Assembly (NCBI GenBank): GCA_009746045.1
Contig: RPFO01000333.1
Location: 1,680,314 to 1,744,313, forward strand
DNA: 64,000 nucleotides
Source: Mesostigma viride
Taxonomy: Eukaryota > Streptophyta > Mesostigmatophyceae > Mesostigmatales > Mesostigmataceae
Direction: 5' to 3'
The translations under genes and the position numbers were made by a program. Each line of letters begins with the position of its first letter. Position 1 is the first letter of the stretch. The notes under the pieces are model-generated. The model saw only the letters and a program-made list of their open reading frames with translations, was not told where the DNA came from and made no database searches. Below, piece by piece: positions 1-10,825 of the stretch.

Positions 1-873
1 GCATGCGCACGTTTACATTCTCAGTATTACATGCAATACATCGATCGTGTCCACAATATCCACCGTATAGAGTATAGCCGAGGGTAGGGCAACCTTGGAT
101 TATGTCCAAAACAGTGTTAAAAACATGTGGATTGATGGTGGGTGTCTTAAAATGTGTAAAATCAGAGTATTCTGAGTGTGTCCGTACGAAAACGTATAAT
201 ACCGTATTATACCGTATTATACCGTATTATACATTATACTCCACCGTGACCGTATAACGCGTATAACGTACGATCTCACTCTGGCCATAGTGAGCTTGGA
301 GGGTCAAAACGTTTAAAATAGGTGTTGTATAAGTTATACTGCATCAAACATGCATCAAACATCATGACTGGATGACCTAATATGACTGAATCAGGCAGCC
401 ATAGCCAAAGCATCATCCACTCTCACAACGTGTTGAGCACATGCCTCGTGGGAATGGAGGTGCTGGGTTTTCATTCCATAACGCGTGCAATACTGAAAGA
501 AAGAGGCACGTGTAATGCAAGGCTTGGATAGGTTGAGTGATCCATGAGCTTACATGCAGGCAAAGATGACGCTGGAATGCATGCTAGCAAATGGTGGCAA
601 GATGCTAACAACACATGATTATACACCATGATTATGGGCACCCAGCTGATCTTCTTGCACAATCAACGCAGTATAAACCATCAACATCCAATCCTCACGA
701 TATATGCACGGCTTGACGACGTATACAGCACCTAAATACTGCACAACTGCAACCTGCTATGGCTGACATGCAAGCAACGTCGAGTAGGATGGCGGTCTTA
801 GAGAGGCTGGGCAGAGGTCGGTAGAAATAAGTGGAAAACTGGCAGAAACTAGGTAGAAACACGATATACTTAC

Positions 874-953
874 GACTGCAAGCACTATTGAGCCGGTGGC
901 AGAGGCCATTTCCAGGAAAATACAGCATACCGTAGCAATAGCCACGGTCACGC
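874..953 (-). other. candidate exon of an unidentified membrane protein
   Basis: On the minus strand this 80-nt block lies between an AG acceptor and a strong GTAAGT donor. One open frame reads VTVAIATVCCIFLEM followed by ASATGSIVLAV, which would form a transmembrane helix. It may belong with the block at 1974-2203, but no phase-consistent link between them was found. It could be chance coding potential. Confidence 0.2.
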
Positions 954-1973
954 CTTACGCTATTTGCAGGCACCATCATGCCCGGAGCTACCCAATAAAA
1001 GTCTGCACAAATCTCGGTTTAGCCGAGAGTCCGGGCGTTCGGAATGAATAAACATGTGTTAAGAAGTCGAAACACCATGGAAATACCAAGCATGGTGCCG
1101 CAGCAGACCCGAGTCTTGACGTAATAATATGTATGCCGGTTTCCAGGGTTTCCGCATGAAAGTTGGGTGAGAAACTGGAAAAAACTACGTTTCCTTTGCC
1201 CCAGTACCTCAACAAACTCGTAGAAACCTAATTATCAACCTTTGAACGCATCATCATGGTCGTGCTACCCAACAGCCACTGAAATTCGCGCGAAAACTGG
1301 CGAGATCTACCTGCCGCCATCGCCGTCGTCTTCACCTTCGTCCCGCGAAAATGCCTGATTTCAGTGGTACATTTTTGTTTGCAGCTGTCACAAAAAAAAT
1401 ACCAAAAATACCAGGATTTTTTCTTGAATTCTATGAGATGTTTCTGACCTATCTTGAAAGTTTCAGACCAAAAATCGCATGTTTAATAGGTTTGCCACGT
1501 GTCAGATTACAACGCGATACATCGCGTTCTAACCCTACAACGCGATGTATCGCGTTGTAAAAAAACACGGGTTAACCCATGGTCCGCCGACTATGCTATG
1601 CATTTGCATAGCAACCCGCGTCACGTAACTATACCGCGTAAATCCGTGATCTCCGCCGTAAGTGACGTAACGTAAATTGGTCCGACGGTCCAGGGCAGAC
1701 CCAACATGAATGAAAATGTCAACGTCGGGCAGGTAACTGCGCCATAGCCCAGTAAATACCACGTGCATCATAGAGCTGTCACGTGACTTTTGCTAACATT
1801 TTTTACCGTTGAGCGCGCGTATACGAGATATGGCTGTCAACGTGCCATTTTGGTGAAAAGTTTGGGTTCCGCAGCATGAAATGGGTCAGATGATGACCCC
1901 TGAACGATGATGCATTATTTTGGTACGTCAAGAATGATCAGATTCACGGAACTGGGGAAATGCGCAGAGGTAA

Positions 1974-2203
1974 TTACCTCTGTATTGGTCGTCACCATCA
2001 GACAAGAAGTCCCAGTTGGTATCACCGGTTTCTTTTTGGTTTCTTGGTAGCTTGCGTCTGCCTGGGCCTTCCATTGTTTTACGGAAGTCCGCTGCAGGAT
2101 CTGCTGGGAACGTCGACGCGTTAGACGTCATCTTTGCATAGATGATCAACATGGTAATGATGATGGATGCATGGATACAGCAGCTATGGCCGCCTCTGCC
2201 ACT
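1974..2203 (-). other. candidate exon, single hydrophobic helix plus basic tail
   Basis: A minus-strand open stretch runs from an AG to a GTAATT donor. It reads through a hydrophobic segment (ASIIITMLIIYAK) into a polar, basic tail containing RKTMEGPGRRKLPRNQKET. A second frame is also open in part of it, so the coding frame is not certain. The family was not recognised. Confidence 0.2.
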
Positions 2204-2927
2204 AGCATTAGAATCCGTGACGTATGAGCATGTCGGCCAGCGGAACCCGGCCAGGTCATGATCGAGGCAGGTACGGCAATTCGTTTTCGTGTTGTTTGAA
2301 TGGAAACTCGTACATTTATACATGTCTCATGTTGGATACATTAGTGGTAATTGCAACAGCTTTCCATGCCTGCTCAAGGAGGTGTTTTAGCCATTATATT
2401 GCACATTTTGGGGCATTTCTTGGCGGGATACCGTTCAGTGAGTGCAAGGTGGCGTCATATTTGTATTCCAGCATATTTGGCAGTCAATTGTGGTCAATTA
2501 TATTGCCTCATTGTATGATATGGCATAGTAGGCTGTTTGTGTGCGCGTAAGCCACACACGTAAACGCGGGCATTGTATGGGTCAAATGGGCTATCCGGGT
2601 GGTTTGACCAAAGGAAAGCACCATTGGACTATCCAACTAAATTGTCCAATGTTGGGTTTGAGGTTTCTGACCCTCCCATGAAAAAAATGGGGGGATATAC
2701 TTTTTCTGTGGCACAAAATGATCGTCTTTTGGCTCACTTTGACTTAATTTATCATCCAAAATACTCATTAGACTCATGATATTAGTGCATATTCTGAAAG
2801 CCCTTGAAGTGTAGATACTCGTAGCATCTTGGTTGGGGGTATTTGGAGTTGTGGCCTACGAGTTATGATTTTTTTTATTTTCAGGGGTCTGAAAGTGCCT
2901 AAAATGGCTTGGCGGACCATGGGTTAA

Positions 2928-5200
2928 TTAATTAATTAATTAGACTCGTGCTCCCGTTGGGGAGTCACGGAGCATTAACCCCGATGGATGGATGGATGGA
3001 TGGGTGCAAACATTCCTACCGGTCTAATCTATCTACATTGGCTACATACTACATCTATCTAACAGCATTCTAACTACAACATCTATCTAGGCAGCCGCAC
3101 GCTGCCCTAGGGGGAGCTATCTGGCGTGCCTCCCGCGGGATTGCACACGCGGGCGCTTCCCCACTGGGGGGGGCTCGTTGTCCTCTATGACCTGGGCCCA
3201 CTTGGCATTGTCCATCATCTTCTTCCAAATCACGGAGAGGCCTAGGCCCCCCATGTCCTCTACTAGCTGTTCTTTGAAGGTGCGGGCCTTGCGGCGTCTA
3301 ACATCACTGGGCCCAGCCCACGTCAGGAGGTGCCGGCCAGGCTGGGCTGGTCGCAGTCCTGCGGGGGGGCCACGTGAGGTGTCTACCTGGTTGGTGCGAG
3401 CTAGGTGCCCTACTAGCTGCAGGCGCGGCGTTGCTTAATGGTGCTGGTGATATAGGGCATGCCCTGGTACAGGTCCTCATTGCGGACATGAGCAGCATAT
3501 CCTACTCTGAAAATGGAACGCAGCATGCCGGTGACCGCGCCGTCCAGCTTGCGGGCCAGGTCGGCGGTGAGGGTCCACGTCTCGGCGCCATACGTGAGAA
3601 CAGGAAGGACGAGGACCTTGAACAGGTCCTGTTTCTCGATCTTGCCCAGGGGCTTGCGCCACAGGGCCGGTACTGGCGTAAAGCGTTCCAGGCGAGGGAG
3701 ATGCGATGGTCTACATCAACCTCGCAGCTAGGGAGCAGGCTGCCCAGCAGCTTAACGCGGTCCCGATACAGGACTCGAGAGCCGTCGAGGAGATAGAGGG
3801 GCGGCGGTGAGTTGGTGAGCCCAACCGCCAGGGCCTCTGTCTTCTTGCTGACCTCAAGCCCCACTGCACGGGCCTCGAGAGCCAGGCAGTCAAGCCATGT
3901 CTGCACGTGCTCAGTGTCCTCGAAGAGGGTGGTGTCGTCTGAGTAAATGATGTCTGCTAGCCGAATCTCCGTGTCCGCACCGCCATGCCAGAATTTGTTA
4001 GCAACCTGCACTCCTGGTTCCCTGCCCACGATGCGGGCAAATATCGCTTGCGCGCCTGAATCATTACGTATTCGACAACAATAATGAACAGGTAGGGCGA
4101 CAGCACGCAGCCCTGCCACACACCCTTCTGTAAAGGGCATGGGGGCGTGGTCCCGTAAGAAGTGCGCACCGAAGTGGTGGACCCTTCATACAGGTTGCGG
4201 ATGACAGCAATCAGGGGGCGGGGGATCCGGAACAACTCGAGGATGTCCCAAAGCGCAGGCCAGAAAACCGAATCGAAGGCTTTGATGAAGTCCACCAGCA
4301 CAAGGGGCAAAGGGGACTCACCAGGCTGAAGGCGTTGCAGTTCCTCCACCAGTCGGCGAGTAGCGAAGAGCGCCTGTACTGTGTTGCGACCTGAACGGAA
4401 GCCGTGCTGAGTCTCGCTGAGGTGACCGTCCAGGGCCGTGCGCAGGCGGTTCAGGATGAGCCGCATAAGAAGCTTGAGGGGGGCACTTTGAATGCAGACC
4501 CCTCTGTAGTTGCCGGGGTCGGCAGGCAACCCCTTGTTCTTGTACAGCATCGTGCGAAATTAAAACTGTGTTGCCAGGCCGCTGGAGGTGGTTGCGACGA
4601 CAGCAGAAGGCGGTTGCAGATGTCCCGGAAGAGCAGCATAACACCTGTGTCCTCGAATTCGGCTGCAAGTTTTACAACTGCGGCCGGAATCTCGTCAGAG
4701 CCGGTGGCTGCGTCATAACGCAGGCGCTGGCCGGACCGCCTCCGTGACCTCGCGAGAGGCGAAAGGAGGCATGTCAGACGGGTCGCCAAGTGGGCCGACC
4801 AGCGGGGGGACTAGGTAGTCCGCCGCTGACCTAGGCGGGGCAGGGGGCCCAGCGGGGCCGGCCAGGGCGGCCGGGCGGGCGGCGGCGGCTGGGAGCAGGG
4901 GGGGGGGCGGCGCAGCTGTCCCCACGACCTCGGCCGTGGCCGTGGCCCAGGTACGAAGCCGCTTGGCTGGGGCGCCGGAGACGTCGTGGCGGTGGGGCCG
5001 GCCGAGGCCGTCCGGGTGCCCGAGGCGCTTGTACCAGAACCAGGCCCCCTTGCCGTCGTGCTTCTGCTGGCAGCTGCGCAGGTCCTTGACCATCTGCTGA
5101 GCATCTGCCTTCTCAGCCTGCTCGTAGGCGGCCCTCAGAGCTGCTTGCAGCCCAGGTTTGGCGATCGGATCTCTGTTGCGGCGGAGCATCTGCCTGACTC
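2928..5200 (-). mobile_element. Degenerate LINE (non-LTR retrotransposon), 3' end at 2928
   Basis: The element lies on the minus strand and is 5' truncated. Its 3' end is a short TTAA-type tail (2925-2943), preceded in sense by the hairpin at 2951-2964 and a GGAT-type microsatellite at 2984-3001. The ~240-bp 3' UTR recurs without coding sequence at 15375-15605 and 45172-45403, which defines the family's 3' end. The body encodes a broken reverse transcriptase, listed separately. Just upstream of its 5' break (5205-5290) is a fragment of another LINE 3' UTR in the same orientation, which suggests a chimeric or nested insertion. Confidence 0.85.
3180..5189 (-). pseudogene. LINE ORF2 reverse transcriptase, frameshifted
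   Basis: Consecutive minus-strand frames carry an intact order of LINE RT blocks. These are the linker and fingers (TGSDEIPAAVVKLAAEF; NYRGVCIQSAPLKLLMRLIL), motif A (VLVDFIKAFDSVFW), motif B (KGVWQGCVLSPYLF), motif C as YSDDTTLF and the thumb-region signature YGAETWTLTA at about 3566-3595. The frame changes at roughly 4760, 4555, 4130 and 3680, so no single protein can be made. The endonuclease domain that would precede it is absent. Motif C has S instead of the usual A before DD. This is a dead copy. Confidence 0.85.
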
Positions 5201-5204
5201 TAAG

Positions 5205-5290
5205 CTATAATCTAGCCTAGAAAACCCTAGCTACTCTACTGAGCAGCAAAGCGCCCTCATCAAAGAGAGGGAGGCTCTACACGTAAGCCA
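5205..5290 (-). mobile_element. LINE 3' UTR fragment
   Basis: Read on the minus strand, this segment has the order GCGCTTTGCTG, CAGTAGAGTAGCTAGGG, TTTTCTAGGCTAG. The same order is seen just after the RT C-terminal tail at 27620-27665 and in diverged form at 17250-17300. It is therefore part of a LINE 3' UTR, cut off and joined to the RT pseudogene at 5189. Confidence 0.5.
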
Positions 5291-5299
5291 GCCATATAA

Positions 5300-5765
5300 T
5301 TTCAATGCACAAGGCTACGTATTTCCATCACCATTCATATAATTCATCATCCTGTACGACTCGAACATGCATATGCGGACAAGATGACGGCAGGCTCGAG
5401 CTACCATGCATGGTCCGGATTCTCCCGAGTTCTGGCCTGCGCTGACCATTTGTGTCCTTGATAGAGTAGAATAGTTTGGTAGATAGCTGCGCAAGATATA
5501 TCAGCCATATAGCCCGGGTCTGCGATATAAGCACCTTCCTGCATGCATGCATGAGGGGTATATGCCCCTTTTTTATCCCCACGGCCCCCGCGGCCCATTG
5601 CTAGAATGCAGGTTAAAAGTGCGCAGCTGTGGAGGTTATTGCCATGCCAGCCCCTGAGGATCGATAGCCGCTACACTACCGCCTTGCGATCTGGCATTAC
5701 AGTAGAGGACAGCTCAGACGAGGATTTATGGTTGGGGCGTGATGCAGACGATATTTTTTTAAACT
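5300..5765. other. no gene seen
   Basis: Only short shadow ORFs occur here. A tRNA-like A-box on the minus strand near 5670 was examined and not supported. Nothing else was recognised. Confidence 0.4.
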
Positions 5766-5769
5766 TCCG

Positions 5770-5850
5770 TGTAATTATTTTCTAATGGGATTAGCATAGT
5801 ACTCCGTGGCATGCCCATGCGCATGACACGCAAGTACTTACTTAATGCTC
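5770..5850. repeat. dispersed repeat with TTAC-type end
   Basis: About 70 bp (from an ATTAGCATAGTACTCCGTGG-like segment to ACACGCAAGTACTTACTTA) matches 19465-19540 almost base for base. At 19.5 kb it runs into a long TTAC array. The two copies probably represent the 3' end of a third retroelement family. Confidence 0.6.
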
Positions 5851-5939
5851 ACACGGGTCATATATGTATTGCCGGATCGTTTCGACGGGTCCCACTGCGC
5901 ACCCTGTGGCATTCTGATCCCCTGTGGCATGCCTGTGGC

Positions 5940-6064
5940 ATGCTTGTGGCATGAGGGACGGGGGTGGTCTCTGCCCCCTTCCCGCTGTGCACACGCACCG
6001 ATTTAAAACCACCCTAGTGCTCTGTGACCCCCCAACGGGAGCACGTGTTTAATTAATTAATTAC
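5940..6064 (+). mobile_element. short LINE 3' end fragment, plus orientation
   Basis: The segment ends with the CCCCAACGGGAG hairpin motif (about 6029-6041) followed by a TTAA-type tail (6049-6064). That is the sense order of the LINE 3' end seen inverted at 2928-2964. The upstream part resembles the 3' UTR seen inverted at 15652-15720. No coding sequence remains. It abuts the 3' side of the EF-hand gene. Confidence 0.55.
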
Positions 6065-6235
6065 TAGGACGTGGCGTGCGCCAAATCCCTCAATAAAGTA
6101 CAAATCCTGGCCACACGCGGGCCACACAATTTTTGTTCCTCATATTCCTGGGAAGTAGTATGAACTCCCTGGACTGGTTGCTGATGATCACGCCAGAACC
6201 AACATGACCTGTTATCCCGGCACACAGAGCGTATG

Positions 6236-9200
6236 TCAACGCCCGCCTTTCTGGCGTTGCTTCGCCAACGTTTCCTTGAACGCCCACTCCTTCTCGATCT
6301 CCCACTGCTTCTCCAGCTTCTCTCGCCGTTCCTTGTTGGTGGTGGACTCAGCCAGCGCGATGAAATCGGCAAGGTTGATAAGGCCGTCCTCGTCCAAGTC
6401 CGCCGTCTTCAACAAGGTGCTCTTGTCCTGCGAGTACCCCAGGATGCAAGTTCCAGAGGAAATTCTTTGATGAGACAAGCAAGCGTCACCACCCGCATCA
6501 TCACGTGCATGGAACCCACCCAACACGTGTGTTGTTCAGACCAAACGCCCCTCCCAGTCGCATTCTTGAGAGCAAAAGGAAGGTTTGCTGAAACCAAAAC
6601 AAAATCATCATGCTACATAGGAAACTTGCCCGTGACGAGCTTGCGATGCCTGGTCTCATCAAATAATGAAAAGCAATTTCTTTACAAATTAAAAACAATA
6701 AAATCATTCATGCATACTGGAAAGTAAGGAGGCAACTTCACCCCATCTTGGCTGTGACAGCCTCCTTGACAAGTGAGTGAAGTGACAGCTGGTGACCATG
6801 GCACAAGCCCACAACTGCGTTGCTGGAGGCGCTGTCAATGATCACTGTGAATCATAATTGAAGCAAACGCATGCTCACGCCAACGAGCTACGATTGATCA
6901 CCTCTAAACCACTGTTGGTGTCTACTTGGGTTGTTTGGGATGCCAGGGATGGGCCCCATTCCCATGCACACACTTGGCCATGAGCCCCTCCATCTTACTA
7001 TTCGATTAGTATGACAAGGAAGGCCCATCACATCGCTGGACATGAGATGACACACAGACCCCACAGCAAAAACAGGCACAAACAACCCATGCCACCTCCC
7101 CCCCCCTCCCAGCGACCTTATCCCATACCACGCACAAGGAAGAACACGGAGCAACTTGCCTCCTTGGTGAGGCTGCCCACCCCCGGGAAGCGGCTGACCA
7201 GCAGGTACAGAAGCTCCATGTCGACTGAGCCGGTGCCCTTGGGGTCCAGGATCTGGTGCACAACACAAGGACGAGACATAGGGGGTCAGATTCCACAGTC
7301 CAGGAGGACAGGTTGGTGCCGGCACGTGTAGTGCTGGCAAACACAGGCAGGACTTCTACGCATGAGTAGGTGTGTGGGTGTGTGGTCGGTCGGTCGATCG
7401 ATCGGTCGGTCGGTCGGTCGGTCGGTCGGTCGGTCGGTCGGTCGGTCGGTCGGTCGGTCGGTCGGTCGGTCGGTCGGTCGGTCGGTCGGTCGGTCGGTCG
7501 GTCGGTCGGTCGGTCGGTCGGTCGGTCGGTCGGTCGGTCGGTCGGTCGGTCGGTCGGTCGGTCGGTCGGTCGGTCGGTCGGTCGGTCGGTCGGTCGGTCG
7601 GTCGGTCGGTCGGTCGGTCGGTCGGTCGGTTGGTCCGTCCGTCCGTCCGTCCGTCCGTCCGTCCGTCCGTCAGTCAGATAGGTAGGTAGGTAGGTAGGTA
7701 GGTAGGTAGGTAGGTAGGTAGGTAGGCAGGTAGGTAGGTAGGTAGGTAGGTAGGTAGGTAGGTAGGTAGGTAGGTAGGTAGGTAGGTAGGTAGGTAGGTA
7801 GGTAGGTAGGTAGGTAGGTAGGTAGGTAGGTAGGTAGGTAGGTAGGTAGGTAGGTAGGTAGGTAGGTAGGTAGGTAGGTAGGTAGGTAGGTCGGTGGGTG
7901 GGTGGGTGGGTGGGTGGGTGGGTGGGTGGGTGGGTGGGTGGGTGGGTGGGTGGGTGGGTGGGTGGGTGGGTGGGTGGGCGGGCGGGCGGCCGGGCGGGCG
8001 GGCGGGCGGGCGGGCGGGCGGGCGGGCGGGCGGCGGGCGGGCGGGCGGGCGGGCGGGAGGGCGGGCGGGCGGGGGCGGGCGGGCAGGCGGGCGGGCGGGC
8101 GGGCGGGCGGGCGGGCGGGCGGGCGGGCGGGGGGTGGGTGGGTGGGTGGGCGGGCCGGCGGGCGGGCGGGCGGGCGGGCGGGCGGGCGGGCGGGCGGCGG
8201 GCGGGCGGGCGGGCGGGCGGGCGGGCGGGGGCGGCGGGCGGCGGGCGGGCGGGCGGGCGGGCGGCGGGCGGGCGGGGCGGGCGGGCGGGCGGGCGGGCGG
8301 GCGGGCGGGCGGGCGGCGGGCGGGCGGGCGGGCGGGCGGGCGGGCGGGGGGCGGGCGGGCGGGTGGGTGGGTGGGTGGGTGGGTGGGTGGGTGGGTGGGT
8401 GGGTAGGTGGCGGGCGGGCGGGCGGGCGGGCGGGCGGGCGGGCGGGCGGGCGGGCGGGCGGGCGGGCGGGCGGGCGGCGGGCGGGCGGGCGGCGGGCGGG
8501 CGGGCGGGCGGCGGGCGGGCGGGCGGGCGGGCGGGCGGGTAGGTGGGTAGGTGGGTAGGTAGGAAGGAAGGGAAGGCCATCGTTATTTGCATGCTCCCTG
8601 ATGCCAGCATACCAATGGGGAGCTAATGAGCAAGGAGGGGGTGAAAGCGGGGCAGTCACACTGGCACAACGGCGCCACAGGGGGGCTTGCCTAGCGGCAT
8701 TCGAACGGGCGAGTCAGGGGCCTGTAGCGAAGTATGGCTCACTGTAAGGTCCTGTAACGAATGCACAAGAAAAATGCATGGCTTGCGCAACCCTTCGACC
8801 CATGCCGCGTCTCGAGCAACACATTTTCGGCGCTGTGTTTCGGCCACATGGGACGATACCCGCCCCGCACATGTGTGCGGAGAAAGGGCAGGAGTGCAGG
8901 AGCTGAAAGTAGATACGCCACCACGCTGCCACGCAGCCATAGCGCCACGCCGGCATCATACCCTGTGACTAACTGTGGCCACATTGCCATGTTCTTATGC
9001 TGCTACACTTGTTGAACGACCAGAGGGAATCCCACATGTGTGGGTTTTGCTCATGATCGCACACGTGCCAGTACAAGGGTCAGTACAAGAGCCGGCACCA
9101 GGTGTTGGTGGAAGCCATGCTCACCTGGAAGGCCTCCACCACGGGGTCGAACCCCTGGATCTCGTTGTTCATCAGGAGCTTGATCAGCTTGTCCTTGGTC

Positions 9201-10018
9201 AGCCCGGTGGTGCCCACCAGGCTCTTGGCCTCGCGCGGCTGGATGCCAGGGAAGAAGATCTCCAGCGTCGAGTGGAGCATCTCCCACGAGATGGAGTCCG
9301 TCCCTGGGGGCATGCCAGGAGTCCAAACAACATGGGTTCCAAGTCACGTGGAGTCCAAGCCTCAATGGCGATGATATCCACGTATGTGCTTCGCAATATC
9401 CAACACACAACGTACACGTGCAATTTTGCCCTCTTTTCCGCGGTCATGTCAGCAACGGCACAAGGTAAAGACATCAATCCTATCCACCTCACGAAGTCCG
9501 CGCCCTTAGATGCGTATTACTAAGCATGCAAGGCAAGAAAGCGGGACCTGTAAACAGCAGAGGTGAAGCCAATACTCGTGCTTTGAAGGTGCGGCGACCC
9601 CGCCTGGCTGCGGACACCGGGAAGATGCATACACTTTCATCTTATCAAAGGGATTCCTAGCTCTGTAAGAAAAGAGACCTCAAAAAAAGAAAGTTGATAA
9701 ATTGCCTAGCTCTCGCCATCGGTCAGTATGGGTTGCACGTATGTGCTGTAGAGCAGAAATATTTGGACGGACATACTACAAGGATTGTTTCTTACTGGAT
9801 CTCGCCAGGGACATGCTTCTTGAGAAAGCACACATGACTCCAACATTGCGAAGATCTTACTTACCTCCAATGTTTAGAAAATCAAACGCGCTCGAAATCT
9901 CCTCTTCTGTAACCAGGTACCCGTTGTTCTCATTTTTTGGCAGTTCGCGCGTCGTTGGGGCATTGCTACCTTTCAAAATGGCCGTAGGTAGTACCCGCGA
10001 ATTTGCAGTTTTCGGCAT
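6236..10018 (-). CDS. EF-hand calcium-binding protein (calmodulin-like), 4 exons
   Basis: Exons on the minus strand are 10018-9865, 9303-9125, 7252-7160 and 6427-6236. Phases match at every junction (1, 0, 0), giving 205 residues from ATG 10018 to TGA 6236. The last exon has a canonical loop (DLDEDGLINLADFIAL, residues about 151-166). The third exon has a weaker pair-partner (ILDPKGTGSVDMELLYLLV), and a degenerate N-terminal pair is plausible (NGYLVTEEEISSAFDFL). The C-terminus is a charged helix (ERREKLEKQWEIEKEW). A Ca2+-sensor role is inferred, and a cilium is possible given the divergent MORN1-like neighbour, but the exact family was not identified. Intron 3 (7159-6428) uses a GC donor (GCAAGT). 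Intron 2 (9124-7253) contains the 1.2-kb compound tetranucleotide array. Confidence 0.85.
7384..8565. repeat. compound tetranucleotide array (GGTC/GTCC/GGTA/GGTG/GGCG)
   Basis: Homogeneous blocks follow one another: GGTC (about 7385-7632), GTCC (7634-7668), GGTA (7679-7891), GGTG (7892-7976), GGGC with occasional one-base slips (7977-8360), GGTG (8361-8404) and GGGC again (8409-8538). Neighbouring blocks mostly differ by one base of the unit. The whole array lies inside intron 2 of the minus-strand EF-hand gene. It creates long spurious ORFs in all frames. The GGGC blocks are strong G-quadruplex candidates on the plus (template) strand. Confidence 0.97.
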
Positions 10019-10825
10019 GCTGTCGTTTGCTCTGCAATTTTACATTTAACAGCAACCACGAGTCCTGAACTTTGCCCGCGACCCAACGTAAGCTTAAGCA
10101 CCCAAGGACTTTCTCAGCATGACATGCTTTACTCGATCTCACACCATGTGCTAAAATGCTTTGCTAGTTGCAGGCGGCGGTCCTCCTTTGTCCATAATGC
10201 CATGATAAACAAGTTATCGCCGAGATTTCAGCATGAACTCATAAACATAAACCACACACAGCCATTCCATGTGGTATAACATTTGACCATCGTCCAGCTC
10301 GCTTATAATAGGTACAGGGGAATATGTAGGGGGAGTACACGGGAATAGGTACGGCACACCAGCCGTGACGCCACGTGGTTGCTTGTTACCGTTCTATATT
10401 TGTTGGTCGAAGTATTTGTGCTCACTTGTTACAAAACAAGGTATAGGAGTGTACCTAATGTGTACAGTGTACGCGAGCGTCTTGAGAGATATGGACATCA
10501 ATACAACATGATTATCTATAATTATTTTTGTTTGCACGGGCATGCCGGGAATTACAACGCGCGACTTCCAGCCCTTCCTATTGAATTGCCAGGTTTCCCA
10601 AACGCCATGCCTCTGTGAATGTTTTGTGTGAGAAAACATTGGAACAGATACTTTCTGCCCCACATTCAAGGGAAATGGATTGACTGCAGCGCTGGGATTA
10701 CATTAGAAGGTTGTTCCCATCAGGGAGACCATATCAGTAACATTACCACACCCATGAATGGCAGCTAGGACGTCTCCCGCCGCTGCCCGCAATTAGTCCA
10801 CAGCCTTGCAAAAACTTCAAACAGC
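10019..10825. promoter_or_regulatory. divergent intergenic spacer, likely bidirectional promoter
   Basis: This 807-bp gap lies between the start codons of the minus-strand EF-hand gene and the plus-strand MORN1-like gene. It carries no retroelement and no convincing ORF. No TATA box or named element could be assigned. Regulatory function is inferred from position only. Confidence 0.45.

Larger units (their letters stand above)
1..2927. other. AT-richer region without an assignable gene
   Basis: No ORF here resembles a family I recognise. A short direct repeat of an ACCGTATTAT-type unit lies at about 199-235. Inverted copies of a CAACGCGAT-type motif occur at about 1510-1560. Two minus-strand stretches with splice-like borders are listed separately as weak candidate exons. 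The remainder shows nothing I can support. Confidence 0.4.

Noticed and set aside
5640-5700. tRNA-like sequence on the minus strand
   Set aside because: An A-box-like stretch is present, but no B-box at proper distance and no cloverleaf could be drawn.
7006-8659. Very long ORFs rich in PPTHPP, RPPAR, GGWVGG or VGRS
   Set aside because: They are translations of the tetranucleotide array in an intron. All six frames are open because the unit lacks stops.
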